This document shows, piece after piece, positions 16,799 to 25,119 of a DNA stretch of 64,000 bases (its first letter is position 1; every line of letters starts with the position of its first letter). Source of the stretch: Pseudobdellovibrionaceae bacterium. Its GTDB lineage: Bacteria; Bdellovibrionota; Bdellovibrionia; Bdellovibrionales; Bdellovibrionaceae. The position numbers and the translations under genes are program-made. The stretch spans positions 248,001 through 312,000 of the forward strand of contig JAHBUW010000002.1 in NCBI GenBank assembly GCA_019637875.1. The letters run 5' to 3'. The notes beneath the pieces are model-generated. The model had not been told where the DNA came from. It did not search any database and saw only the letters and a program-made list of their open reading frames with translations.

Positions 16799-18394
16799 AT
16801 GAAGACGAGAACGCAAAATTTCAAAGTCGCTGCGGGACGGGTTTCGACCTGGTCCCGTCTGTGCTTTGTGGCGATGCTTTCGCTCGGGATCTTGATGCAT
16901 GTCGCACCCGCGAGCGCGCAAGAACTGCCCGGCCCCGCGGAAGAAACCGCGAAAGAGCCGACGAAAAAGCCGAAACGCTCACGCCGCTTCCTGACGCTCA
17001 CCGTGGGTGTCGATCAGGATGAAAAGCTGCCCGTGAAGATGAAGAACCTGGGGCGTGAAAACCTCAAAGGGACTTGGCGACGTATCGTCAGCGTGACCTT
17101 CTCGGAAGAAATCAACACCCTGCGGTTCACGCCGAACCGCGAAGGGGTCGCGACCCTCGTGGTCATCGATGCCAAACAACGGGTCGTCGCCGAGTACCGT
17201 ATCGAAGTGCGCAAAAGCCGTTTGGACGGTATCGCGCGTGAACTCAAAGGTCTACTGGGCGATATCGAAGGTATCTCGATCAAAATCGTGAACAACAAGG
17301 TCATCGTCGACGGGCAAATCGTCATCCCGAAAGACATGTACCGCATTCACACCGTCGTGAAACAATACGGAGATCAAGTTTCGTCGATCGTGACCCTGTC
17401 ACCGATCGCGCAGAAACGGATCGCCGAGTTCATCGAAAAAGACATTCAGAACCCCGAAGTGCGCGTGCGCGCTTTGAACGACAAATTCATCCTTGAAGGC
17501 ACGGTCAACAGCGACGATGAACGCAACAAGGCGGAAATCATCGCGAAGGCCTACGTTCAGCCGACCTTCCTGGAATCGGCGATTCAAGACGGTATCGTCC
17601 GCGCGCCCCGTCCGGCGAACGACGGGATCATCAATTTGATTTCGGTGCGCCCGTCCGCACCGCCGCCGCCTTCGAAGACGGTTCAATTGGTCATTCACTA
17701 CGTCGAGCTGAAGAAGGACTACCAACGTGGATTCCGCTTCCAGTTCATGCCGAACCTGCAAGATCAGTCGACCCTGTCGTTCCGTGCGGGACAACAGCAG
17801 GACGCCGACAGCGGATGGAGCATCACGGGGATCATCGATCAATTGCTGCCCAAGCTGAACTGGTCGAAGCAGCACGGCTACGCGCGCGTTCTGGAGTCCA
17901 CAAGTTTGATCGTCCAAGACGGCAAGCGGGGCGTCCTCAACTCGATCCGCGAAATCCCCTATACCACCGCCGCCGGCGGCGATACGGGCGGCCTGGTCAC
18001 GGCGTTCAAAGATGTCGGTATCGCCACGGCGATCACCCCGGTCATCTTGGGTGAACGCTCGGATTCACTCAGCCTCTCGATGGAATTCGACATCAGCTCG
18101 CTGGTCGGTTTGACCGACGCGGGTCCCCTGACCTCGCGGAACAAGATCACGAGCGACATTGTCGTACGCAGCGGACAAAGCGCCGCGGTCGGCGGCTTGA
18201 TCTCGAACCGCGCGACGACGAACTACAATAAACTGCCCAAGGACGTTTCGGACAATCCGATCATCTCGCTCTACGCGTCCAAGGATTTCCAACGCGATCA
18301 AAGTCAATTCGTGGTCTTCGTCACGCCGATCATCAAAAGCTCGGCTTCCAGCGGGTCCGAAAAGATCAAACGTAAGTTCCGTCTGAGGGATTAA
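16799..18394 (+). CDS. rcpA: Flp pilus secretin RcpA/CpaC
   Basis: 531 residues: signal peptide ending ASAQ (about 40), an N-terminal pilus-secretin domain (about 55-140), a BON-like segment (about 150-250; RVRALNDKFILEGTVNSDDERNKAEIIAKAY) and the C-terminal secretin domain (about 350-515) with LESTSLIVQDGKRG, FKDVGIATAITPVI and VRSGQSAAVGGLISN. Secretins form the outer-membrane ring through which the Flp fibre leaves. The start has GGGGAG just upstream. The stop shares a base with the next start (TAATG). Confidence 0.87.
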   Translation: MKTRTQNFKVAAGRVSTWSRLCFVAMLSLGILMHVAPASAQELPGPAEETAKEPTKKPKRSRRFLTLTVGVDQDEKLPVKMKNLGRENLKGTWRRIVSVTFSEEINTLRFTPNREGVATLVVIDAKQRVVAEYRIEVRKSRLDGIARELKGLLGDIEGISIKIVNNKVIVDGQIVIPKDMYRIHTVVKQYGDQVSSIVTLSPIAQKRIAEFIEKDIQNPEVRVRALNDKFILEGTVNSDDERNKAEIIAKAYVQPTFLESAIQDGIVRAPRPANDGIINLISVRPSAPPPPSKTVQLVIHYVELKKDYQRGFRFQFMPNLQDQSTLSFRAGQQQDADSGWSITGIIDQLLPKLNWSKQHGYARVLESTSLIVQDGKRGVLNSIREIPYTTAAGGDTGGLVTAFKDVGIATAITPVILGERSDSLSLSMEFDISSLVGLTDAGPLTSRNKITSDIVVRSGQSAAVGGLISNRATTNYNKLPKDVSDNPIISLYASKDFQRDQSQFVVFVTPIIKSSASSGSEKIKRKFRLRD

Positions 18395-20619
18395 TGCTTT
18401 TAAGTCCTGGTTGTAACGTCATTGCGGTCGGTGGTGGTAAAGGCGGCGTCGGTAAGTCCGTCTTTTCGGCCAATTTCGCCCTCGCACTGATGATGGAACT
18501 GAAAACCCAAGTGCTGCTGATCGATGCCGACGCACGTTCGTGCGGTGACCAGAACGTCATCCTGGGCGTGCGTCCGAACAAAACGATCGCCGAACTCGCG
18601 GCCTTCCAAGGATCGCTGACCCCCGCCTCGATTCCGCAAATGGTCACGCAGCTGCCCTCGGGCCTGTCGTACATCGGCGCCGTGCGCGGACCGGATGAAA
18701 CGCTGAAAGTAAATCCCGAGGCTTTCATGAAGCCCCTGGAATTCCTTTCGCGCCACTTCAAATACATCATCATCGACGTCGGTACGGACTACGGCCCGTT
18801 GCAAACGACGCTGATTCAAGAATCGACCGCCCTGATGATCTTGACCGTGCCCGAAGTGCTGGTCGTGAACCAGACTTTGCGCATGATTCAAGAACTCCTC
18901 GTCGCGACCATGCCGCAAGAGATGTTCCAGCTGGTGATCAACAAAGTCGGACCCGGCGCGCTGTCCCCGCAGGCGATTTCGCAGACTTTGCGGATGCCCG
19001 CCTTGGGTCTGATTCCGCAAGACGATGCGACCACCGCCATGAGCCTGAGTAAGTCGACCCCTTTCGTGATCGGCGCCCGTCAGGCTCCGATCACTGCGGC
19101 TTATCACGACCTCGTTCGCAAGCTGACCGGCGGTACGCTGCAAAAGCTGAAGTCGGTGCAAAAACCGCAAGGCCAAGTCCAAATTGGCCAAGGCCGCAAC
19201 GAAACGGTGGCCGCGCAGAAAGAGTCCGCGGCGCTGATTCACGCGGGCCAAGAAGAACTCGATCCCCGTAACGTGCTGAAGTTGCGCGTCCACGGCGAAC
19301 TCATCCGCGCCATGGACTTGAAAAAGGGCGTCGCCGACACGAATGGCGATCCGCAAAAAGAAGAAGCCCTTCGCCAAAAGACGCTCGCGATGATCACGAC
19401 CCTCGTCGACAAAGAATCGCCGAACACCGCGCGTGACGAACGCTCGCGGATCATCAAGGAAGTCCTTGAAGAATCCCTTGGGCTGGGGCCTTTGGAAGAT
19501 TTGCTGGCCGATCCCGCCGTCACCGAGATCATGGTGAACGGATACAAAAGAATTTTCATCGAGAAATCGGGAAAAATTCAGCTTTCCCCCACGACCTTCA
19601 CATCGAACCATCATTTGCGCAACGTCATCGAACGTATCGTGACGCCGCTCGGTCGCCGTATCGACGAAAAGACTCCGTACGTCGACGCCCGTTTGCGCGA
19701 CGGTTCCCGGGTGAACGCCATCATCGAGCCCCTGTCGATCGATGGCCCCGCACTGACCATTCGTAAGTTTAAAAAGGGCGGAATCACCCCCGAAAAATAT
19801 ATGGAATTCGGTTCGGTCTCGAAGCCGATGCTGGATTTCCTAAAAATCTGCGTCGAGAACGGATTGAACGTCGTCATCTCTGGCGGTACCGGATCTGGTA
19901 AAACCTCGCTTCTGAATATGATCTCGGGCTACATCCCGGCGACGGAACGTATCGTCACCGTCGAGGACGCGGCCGAGCTACAAATGAAACAGGAACACGT
20001 CGTCCGTTTGGAAACCCGTCCCGCCAATATGGAAGGAACGGGAGCCGTAACGATCCGTGACCTCGTCAAAAACTCCCTGCGTATGCGCCCCGACCGGATC
20101 GTCGTCGGGGAAACGCGTGACGGCGCCGCCTTGGACATGCTCCAGGCGATGAATACCGGTCACGACGGTTCGATGACCACGACGCACGCGAACAGCCCGC
20201 GCGAGTGCACCGCACGTTTGGAAACGCTTTGCTTGATGGCCGGAATGGATCTTCCGGTCGCCGCGATTCGCGAGCAGATCGCCAGCGCCGTCCACATCAT
20301 CGTGCAGATCTCGCGTCTGTCCGACGGAAGCCGTAAAGTCATCAGCATCACCGAGGTCTGCGGACTGCAAGGCGGAACGATCACGATGCAAGAGATCTTC
20401 CGCTTCAAAGAAACCGGCTTCGACAAAAACCGTAAGATCGTCGGCGTTTTCCAGGCGATGGGTTTGATCCCCTCCTTCATCGAAAAACTCGAGCAGAAGG
20501 GCGTCATCATTCCGCGCGATATGTTCTCGAATGAACCGCCGAAACCCGCCGCCCAGGCCGCGCCCAAAACTTCGCTCATGCCGACCATGCCCGGCATGAA
20601 GAAAATCGGAGGCAAGTGA
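18394..20619 (+). CDS. tadA: Fused TadZ (ParA/MinD-like)-TadA (CpaF) pilus ATPase
   Basis: 741 residues joining two Tad proteins usually encoded separately. Residues about 1-265 are a CpaE/TadZ-type ParA/MinD domain with an intact deviant Walker A (KGGVGKS, 16-22), [17 protein letters not shown] and [12 protein letters not shown]. After a Gln-rich linker (about 270-310), residues about 315-741 are TadA/Cpa[15 protein letters not shown]-loop GGTGSGKT near residue 497, [12 protein letters not shown] and [19 protein letters not shown]. TadA powers pilus assembly and TadZ positions the machine, commonly at a pole. The ORF is continuous across the junction with no stop or frameshift. Confidence 0.88.
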   Translation: MLLSPGCNVIAVGGGKGGVGKSVFSANFALALMMELKTQVLLIDADARSCGDQNVILGVRPNKTIAELAAFQGSLTPASIPQMVTQLPSGLSYIGAVRGPDETLKVNPEAFMKPLEFLSRHFKYIIIDVGTDYGPLQTTLIQESTALMILTVPEVLVVNQTLRMIQELLVATMPQEMFQLVINKVGPGALSPQAISQTLRMPALGLIPQDDATTAMSLSKSTPFVIGARQAPITAAYHDLVRKLTGGTLQKLKSVQKPQGQVQIGQGRNETVAAQKESAALIHAGQEELDPRNVLKLRVHGELIRAMDLKKGVADTNGDPQKEEALRQKTLAMITTLVDKESPNTARDERSRIIKEVLEESLGLGPLEDLLADPAVTEIMVNGYKRIFIEKSGKIQLSPTTFTSNHHLRNVIERIVTPLGRRIDEKTPYVDARLRDGSRVNAIIEPLSIDGPALTIRKFKKGGITPEKYMEFGSVSKPMLDFLKICVENGLNVVISGGTGSGKTSLLNMISGYIPATERIVTVEDAAELQMKQEHVVRLETRPANMEGTGAVTIRDLVKNSLRMRPDRIVVGETRDGAALDMLQAMNTGHDGSMTTTHANSPRECTARLETLCLMAGMDLPVAAIREQIASAVHIIVQISRLSDGSRKVISITEVCGLQGGTITMQEIFRFKETGFDKNRKIVGVFQAMGLIPSFIEKLEQKGVIIPRDMFSNEPPKPAAQAAPKTSLMPTMPGMKKIGGK

Positions 20620-21506
20620 TGGATATCATCAACAAGCTCCTGGGAAGTCATTGGATCGCACTGCCGCTGATCGGACTTTGCGTCGCGACCATCGTGTACA
20701 TGTGGTTCGACAAGATCCTGAATAAAGTCATGGGAAGCGCCGCGAGCAACCGTTCCGAAATCCTGCGCTACCTGAACCTCATGCACGTGGAAGTGAATCC
20801 CCGTCACGTCGATTACCTGCTGTTCTTTTGCAGCTTCGGACTCGGCTTGGCGTTCTTCCTGCTGCTATGGCCGCGCGCGACGATCGGATTGATCATCGGT
20901 GGGACCGTCGGTGGCTTCATGTGGCGCGTCCCCTTGCTGCTGATCCGCTCGCAGTGGGAAAAGCGAAATCAGAAGCTCGTCGATCAGATGGTCGACGGCC
21001 TCACCATCATGGCGAACGGGATCAAAGCCGGTCTGTCCGTGCCCCAATCCATGGAACGCGTCGTGGAAAATTTGCCGAATCCGATCAGCCAGGAATTCCG
21101 CCTGGTCCTCAGTCAGATCCGCATGGGACGCAGCGTGGAAGAGGCGCTCCTGGACCTGGGGGAGCGTATTCCCAAGGCCGACGTCCAGATGTTCGTGACG
21201 GCGATCAACATCCTGAAAGAAACCGGCGGTAACTTGGCCGAAACTTTCACGACCATCGTCGTGACGATCCGCGAACGTCAGAAAATCGAACGTAAAATCG
21301 AAGCGATGACCGCGCAGGGAATCATGCAGGGGTTCATCGTATCGATGGTCCCGATCGGTTTGATCGCGCTTTTCTACTTCATCGACCCCGGATACATCAT
21401 GCCCATGTTCACCTCGACCTTGGGCATTATCCTTCTGATGATCATGTTCGCATTCATCATTATCGGTGGTGTCGCCATTCGAAAAGTGGTTACAATCAAA
21501 GTGTAA
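20619..21506 (+). CDS. tadB: Tad inner-membrane platform protein (TadB type, T2SF domain)
   Basis: 295 residues from the ATG overlapping the tadA stop; GGAGG lies 6 bases upstream. Three hydrophobic segments in the first 110 residues are followed by a T2SSF domain (LVDQMVDGLTIMANGIKAGLSVPQSME, then GRSVEEALLDLGERIP and LKETGGNLAETFTTI) and two more membrane segments at the C-terminus. This layout matches TadB; the sister gene tadC does not follow, and the next gene encodes an exported RHS protein. It should anchor the TadA ATPase in the inner membrane. Confidence 0.83.
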   Translation: MDIINKLLGSHWIALPLIGLCVATIVYMWFDKILNKVMGSAASNRSEILRYLNLMHVEVNPRHVDYLLFFCSFGLGLAFFLLLWPRATIGLIIGGTVGGFMWRVPLLLIRSQWEKRNQKLVDQMVDGLTIMANGIKAGLSVPQSMERVVENLPNPISQEFRLVLSQIRMGRSVEEALLDLGERIPKADVQMFVTAINILKETGGNLAETFTTIVVTIRERQKIERKIEAMTAQGIMQGFIVSMVPIGLIALFYFIDPGYIMPMFTSTLGIILLMIMFAFIIIGGVAIRKVVTIKV

Positions 21507-21556
21507 TCACATCGCGGCCGTAGGCCGTACGGACCCTTTTCGATGGAGTTTCAAGG

Positions 21557-23221
21557 ATGAAACGAACCTCGCGGCTTTTGGCCCTGGTCACCGCTTTTCT
21601 CGGATCTGCTACCGCTCACGCCATCGTGGATATGAAGACCGCGAACTACAGCCAAACGTGGACGGATATCGACGTTCCTTCGGCGGCAAATCAGTTCAAA
21701 CTTAAAGTCGACCGCACTTACAACAGCCGTTCGCTTTTCGACGGCATGTTCGGTTTCGGTTGGTGTTCGGATTTCGAAACCCGCTTGGACATCACTCCCG
21801 AGGGCAACATCCGCCTGATCGAATGCGGTTCGGGTCAAGAGACCGTTTACATGCCTTTGGAGTTCAATCGTAAAGACATCGACAAAACCATCGCCGCCAT
21901 CTTGCCCAAGCTCCGCCAACAGCAGGGCATGGATGAAAAAGCGCTCAAGGCGCTTCAAGAAGAAATGGTGTCGAACGCCAAGCTGCGCGCCAAGTACGCC
22001 GCCGACTTCAAAATCAAAGTCGAACCCAAAGAAGGCATGCAGTACTTCGCGAACGGTCGCGAAGTGGAAAAATTCGTTTTTTCCAAAAACGTTTACACCC
22101 GCACGCTGGTCAGCGGAACGCAAATGCGTTTCAACACTCAGGGTCGCATGACCCATATGTACGATGCCGCCGGTAACTTCTTGCGCTTCGAGTACGACAA
22201 AGACCAAGTCCGCGAAGTCGTCGATAACAACGGCCGTAAGCTCAGCTTCAAGTACTTTAACAACAAGAAGGTAAAAGCCATCTCGGGTCCCAACGGCACG
22301 ACCGCCGAATATAAATTCGAGGGCCTTGACGATCTGAACTGGGTGAAGAACCAATGGGGCAACATCTACACCTACGCATATGACGATCGCCATAACTTGG
22401 TGAAGGTCAATTACCCCGATAAAACCTCGATCCAAATCGGCTACAACCAAGAGCGCGACTGGGTCACAAAGTTCGTGGATCGCGATAAGTGTACCGAGGA
22501 CTACGGCTACGAACTTTCGAAGTCGGATCCCAAGATGCACTACTGGTCGACGGTGAAAAAAGTCTGCCGCAAAGAGATCGTCAACGAATCAAAACACGAG
22601 TTCATTCACAAAAAACGTGATGACGGCCAAGTTTACTTGCAGCGTGTGATCTCGACGATCAACGGTTCGGTGACCGATATCACCTACCACGAAGTCTTCA
22701 ATCGCCCCCTTACGATTCGCCGCAATGCCGAGACCTCGAATTTCGAGTACTACGCGAATGGCCAGATCCGTACGAAAAGTACGCGCCTGACACGTATGAC
22801 TTACCAGTACGACAAGAAAAGCCAGAAGGTCTCGGAGGTGCAAACGACGGTGTTGAACGACAAAGGCAAAGCCGTCACCAGTCGCAAAACCGCGTTCCAA
22901 TACGACGCCAAAGGGAATCTGACCTTCGCTTCGAACTCCGAAGGACAACGCGTACGCATGACCTATGACGGTCGCGGCCGCATCAAGACGATCACGGACC
23001 AAGCCCGTAAGGTCGTACGCATCGACTACGAAGAACGCTTCGGCAAACCCGCCGTGGTCAGTCGCCCCGGCCTCGGAACGATCCGCGTCAGCTACAAGGC
23101 CAACGGCGACATCGACAAGGTGAATTCCGCGGAAGGACCCACCGTAGCCATGCAGGTTGCCAGTACTTTCAATAACTTACTCGACATACTTTCCCCGGCG
23201 TCCCCGGAAGTCTACAATTAA
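21557..23221 (+). CDS. Exported RHS/YD-repeat protein at the end of the Tad locus
   Basis: 554 residues: signal peptide (about 1-22, ending TAHA), an N-terminal DUF6531-like RHS start (FKLKVDRTYNSRSLFDGMFGFGWCSDFE), a charged helical insertion (about 100-160), and a run of YD-type repeats (MTHMYDAAGNFLRFEYDKDQ, YTYAYDDRHNLVKVNYPD, TAFQYDAKGNLTFASNSEG, VRMTYDGRGRIKTITDQ). It lacks the RHS core autoproteolysis region and a C-terminal toxin, so it looks like a short structural RHS shell rather than a polymorphic toxin. It lies 50 bases after tadB with its own AAGG site. A surface or pilus-associated role is inferred from position only. Confidence 0.75.
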   Translation: MKRTSRLLALVTAFLGSATAHAIVDMKTANYSQTWTDIDVPSAANQFKLKVDRTYNSRSLFDGMFGFGWCSDFETRLDITPEGNIRLIECGSGQETVYMPLEFNRKDIDKTIAAILPKLRQQQGMDEKALKALQEEMVSNAKLRAKYAADFKIKVEPKEGMQYFANGREVEKFVFSKNVYTRTLVSGTQMRFNTQGRMTHMYDAAGNFLRFEYDKDQVREVVDNNGRKLSFKYFNNKKVKAISGPNGTTAEYKFEGLDDLNWVKNQWGNIYTYAYDDRHNLVKVNYPDKTSIQIGYNQERDWVTKFVDRDKCTEDYGYELSKSDPKMHYWSTVKKVCRKEIVNESKHEFIHKKRDDGQVYLQRVISTINGSVTDITYHEVFNRPLTIRRNAETSNFEYYANGQIRTKSTRLTRMTYQYDKKSQKVSEVQTTVLNDKGKAVTSRKTAFQYDAKGNLTFASNSEGQRVRMTYDGRGRIKTITDQARKVVRIDYEERFGKPAVVSRPGLGTIRVSYKANGDIDKVNSAEGPTVAMQVASTFNNLLDILSPASPEVYN

Positions 23222-23239
23222 GGATAGAGGGGTAAAAAC

Positions 23240-23641
23240 ATGAGCAAGCTGCTTGTTGTTACGATCATGATGATGTTCGCTCCGATATCGGCCTTCACCC
23301 AGGCGAACGATGCTCCCGCGTCTTCGGACATGGACCGCGCCGTTCCCGAGGGCTGCAAGGACTTCACCTCTGAGCAAATGAAGGACCCCAACAGTCCTTG
23401 CTACGCGGAAGTCAGCAAAGACCTCGATCCTCGTCGCACCGAAGGCGAATACTTCGATGCGAACCTGACCAACACGCCGCTCAAAGATGAGTGCAACGGC
23501 TGCCATGTCATGACCGGCATCGATCTGCCCGGAAACACGAACGAGAACGTCTATAACGTGAAATTCCTGAAGAACGCGGTTCCCCAGTACGGCTCGCCAG
23601 TCGAGGCCGCAGGCAGCGACGAGAAGTCCGGAACGGATTGA
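23240..23641 (+). CDS. Small exported protein with one CxxCH motif
   Basis: 133 residues with a signal peptide (about 1-20), an AGAGGGG ribosome site, and the motif ECNGCHVM, the canonical covalent haem-attachment signature of c-type cytochromes. No second CxxCH is present. Met residues that could be a distal ligand are near (HVMTG). It lies 18 bases after the RHS gene and is followed by a strong terminator, so it closes the transcript. It may be a monohaem cytochrome c, or the motif may be a structural Cys pair. Confidence 0.55.
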   Translation: MSKLLVVTIMMMFAPISAFTQANDAPASSDMDRAVPEGCKDFTSEQMKDPNSPCYAEVSKDLDPRRTEGEYFDANLTNTPLKDECNGCHVMTGIDLPGNTNENVYNVKFLKNAVPQYGSPVEAAGSDEKSGTD

Positions 23642-23675
23642 TCAGACACGCGTCGAACAATTTGACGGTGGAAAG

Positions 23676-23706
23676 AACGTGTCTCGGAATGAGACACGTT
23701 TTTTTT
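23676..23706 (+). terminator. Rho-independent terminator after the Tad/RHS transcript
   Basis: A perfect 10-bp stem (AACGTGTCTC / GAGACACGTT) with a GGAAT loop, followed directly by a T-run. It lies 35 bases after the CxxCH gene and reads on the plus strand. Confidence 0.9.
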
Positions 23707-23811
23707 GGTCCAAAGTTTATATATTGAATCTGAGTGCCTCAAACCAGGATCGAGTGGCACCGATCTCGCAATACTCTCCTTACGAGACACAATGCTCTAC
23801 CAGGAGGGCCT

Positions 23812-24027
23812 ATGAAAAAAGCCACGATGTTGTTCGCAGCCATTCTGCTGTCGGCGGGCACAGGATTCGCCCAGTCGAAGTCGACGCGCGCACAAGACCG
23901 CAATATCGCACGGGACAATAAAACCGATTGCGGACGCCTGCAACAGACCGATCTGTTCGCGAATACTAATCCTCCCGCGTCGACGTCGGCAGCGAAAAAA
24001 GGATCGGCGAAGTCCGGTCGCGATTAA
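23812..24027 (+). CDS. Small exported protein of unknown function
   Basis: 71 residues from ATG 23812, which has a strong AGGAGG site 5-6 bases upstream; the longer frame from 23734 lacks both a ribosome site and a signal. The signal peptide is about 1-20 (ending GFAQ). The mature part is about 50 residues, polar, low in hydrophobics, with one Cys and an Ala/Ser/Lys-rich tail. It is its own transcription unit between a terminator and a convergent gene. No family recognised. Confidence 0.6.
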   Translation: MKKATMLFAAILLSAGTGFAQSKSTRAQDRNIARDNKTDCGRLQQTDLFANTNPPASTSAAKKGSAKSGRD

Positions 24028-24311
24028 TCCGCTTCGGTTTCCGCGCCGGTTTTCCGGTGGCGGAACTCGACCGACCACGGCTTCTGCCCGACGCTTGCGC
24101 CGGAATCCAGGCCGGCCCAGCGATGGCCTTTCTTCCAAAGATCACTCGTGATCTTGATGGCTCCGCCCGCGACCTGACGAAGTTGCTCCGTCACCATGCT
24201 GGTGGTCAGCCAGCGTTCCGCGCGCGATTCCAACGTACGTCCACCAAATTCGATTTGCATCAACATGACGATCACGACGGTTGCGACGATCGATTTAACG
24301 ACGAACATCAT
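24024..24311 (-). CDS. Small membrane-anchored protein of unknown function
   Basis: 95 residues from the double ATG at 24311, with GGAAGGA about 8 bases upstream; the frame is open further upstream but only through the next gene. The N-terminus is a hydrophobic segment (VKSIVATVVIVMLM), then a charged helical region (GRTLESRAERWLTTSMVTEQLRQV). It sits 17 bases after the CheY-like gene and is convergent with 23812-24027, overlapping by 4 bases. Function unknown. Confidence 0.5.
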   Translation of the reverse strand: MMFVVKSIVATVVIVMLMQIEFGGRTLESRAERWLTTSMVTEQLRQVAGGAIKITSDLWKKGHRWAGLDSGASVGQKPWSVEFRHRKTGAETEAD

Positions 24312-24328
24312 GTTCCACGTCCTTCCAA

Positions 24329-24721
24329 TTAGCCGACGCTTTCGCGCGAAGGCGCGCGGTAGCCGTCCAGTGTTTCCAGTAAAGATTGAACGTCTTGAAC
24401 TCGAAAAGGCTTTTCCAAAAAGCGGATGCAGCCCGCTTGATTTGCGCGCGCGCGAACGATTTCCTCTGTCGCGGTCGACATGGCGATGATGCGACACTGC
24501 GGTCGAGCCTCCAGAATTTCGATCGCGGCTTCGGCACCATTTTTTTCCGGTAAAACCATATCCATGAAGATGAGATCCGGCTTGGCGAGCTTCGCGCGTT
24601 CGATGGCTTCGGTTCCCGTACGGGCTTCCGCGACCACTTCGCAGCCAAGATCCATGAGCATCGAAACCAGTATTTGCCGGACGAAACCGGCGTCATCCAC
24701 GACGAGAACCTTCAGCGCCAT
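24329..24721 (-). CDS. CheY-like single-domain response regulator
   Basis: 130 residues of receiver domain only. The acidic pocket is D9-D10, the phospho-acceptor is D54 in FMDMVLPEKNG, the conserved Ser/Thr is in IIAMSTATEE, and the Lys is in LEKPF. There is no output domain, so it signals by binding a partner, as CheY does to the flagellar switch or as stand-alone receivers do in phosphorelays. No chemotaxis genes lie nearby, so the partner is unknown. Confidence 0.88.
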   Translation of the reverse strand: MALKVLVVDDAGFVRQILVSMLMDLGCEVVAEARTGTEAIERAKLAKPDLIFMDMVLPEKNGAEAAIEILEARPQCRIIAMSTATEEIVRARANQAGCIRFLEKPFRVQDVQSLLETLDGYRAPSRESVG

Positions 24722-24735
24722 GAATAAATGTTAGA

Positions 24736-25023
24736 TTAAAATGGAGTGTTCGCCGAGGCCGGTTTTTTCTCGGAAGACGGCTCACGATCGGATTTAGAGT
24801 CTTGGTCGCGCTCCCACTTTTCCACGTCCTCTTTCGAGATCTCACGATAGCGACCCGACTCAAGTCCGGCTTCCGCCGGCGAACGATCCGGCGCCGCGGT
24901 CGTCCCCGCCGCCGGAAGCAGCGAACGACTCTCGGGGGAAACCGCAAACGCCACCGACGCGACCAAGAAGGACCAACAAACGACAAACGCGATGTAGTGC
25001 GAAGGACGCGATGGAAATGCCAT
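24736..25023 (-). CDS. Small exported or anchored protein of unknown function
   Basis: 95 residues from the ATG at 25023, chosen because it begins a signal-like segment (AFPSRPSHYIAFVVCWSFLV); the frame is open to 25143 without one. The mature part is strongly charged and Ser/Pro-rich (DVEKWERDQDSKSDREPSSE), suggesting a disordered periplasmic tail. It lies 14 bases upstream of the receiver gene on the same strand. No family recognised. Confidence 0.45.
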   Translation of the reverse strand: MAFPSRPSHYIAFVVCWSFLVASVAFAVSPESRSLLPAAGTTAAPDRSPAEAGLESGRYREISKEDVEKWERDQDSKSDREPSSEKKPASANTPF

Positions 25024-25119
25024 AACTCCGTTTCGGATTCCCCGAGTTCCTCCTGAAGACCGGCAAGCCCATCGACGGGTCCGATTGACTTGATCCCACC
25101 CCCACCCGATCATGAAAAG

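Noticed and set aside
18400-19614. A 404-codon minus-strand ORF within tadZ-tadA
   Set aside because: Antisense of an unambiguous ATPase; His/Arg/Gln-rich composition typical of shadow frames.
21557-23221. RHS polymorphic toxin with immunity gene
   Set aside because: There is no RHS core cleavage motif, no C-terminal toxin domain, and the next gene is an exported CxxCH protein rather than an immunity protein.
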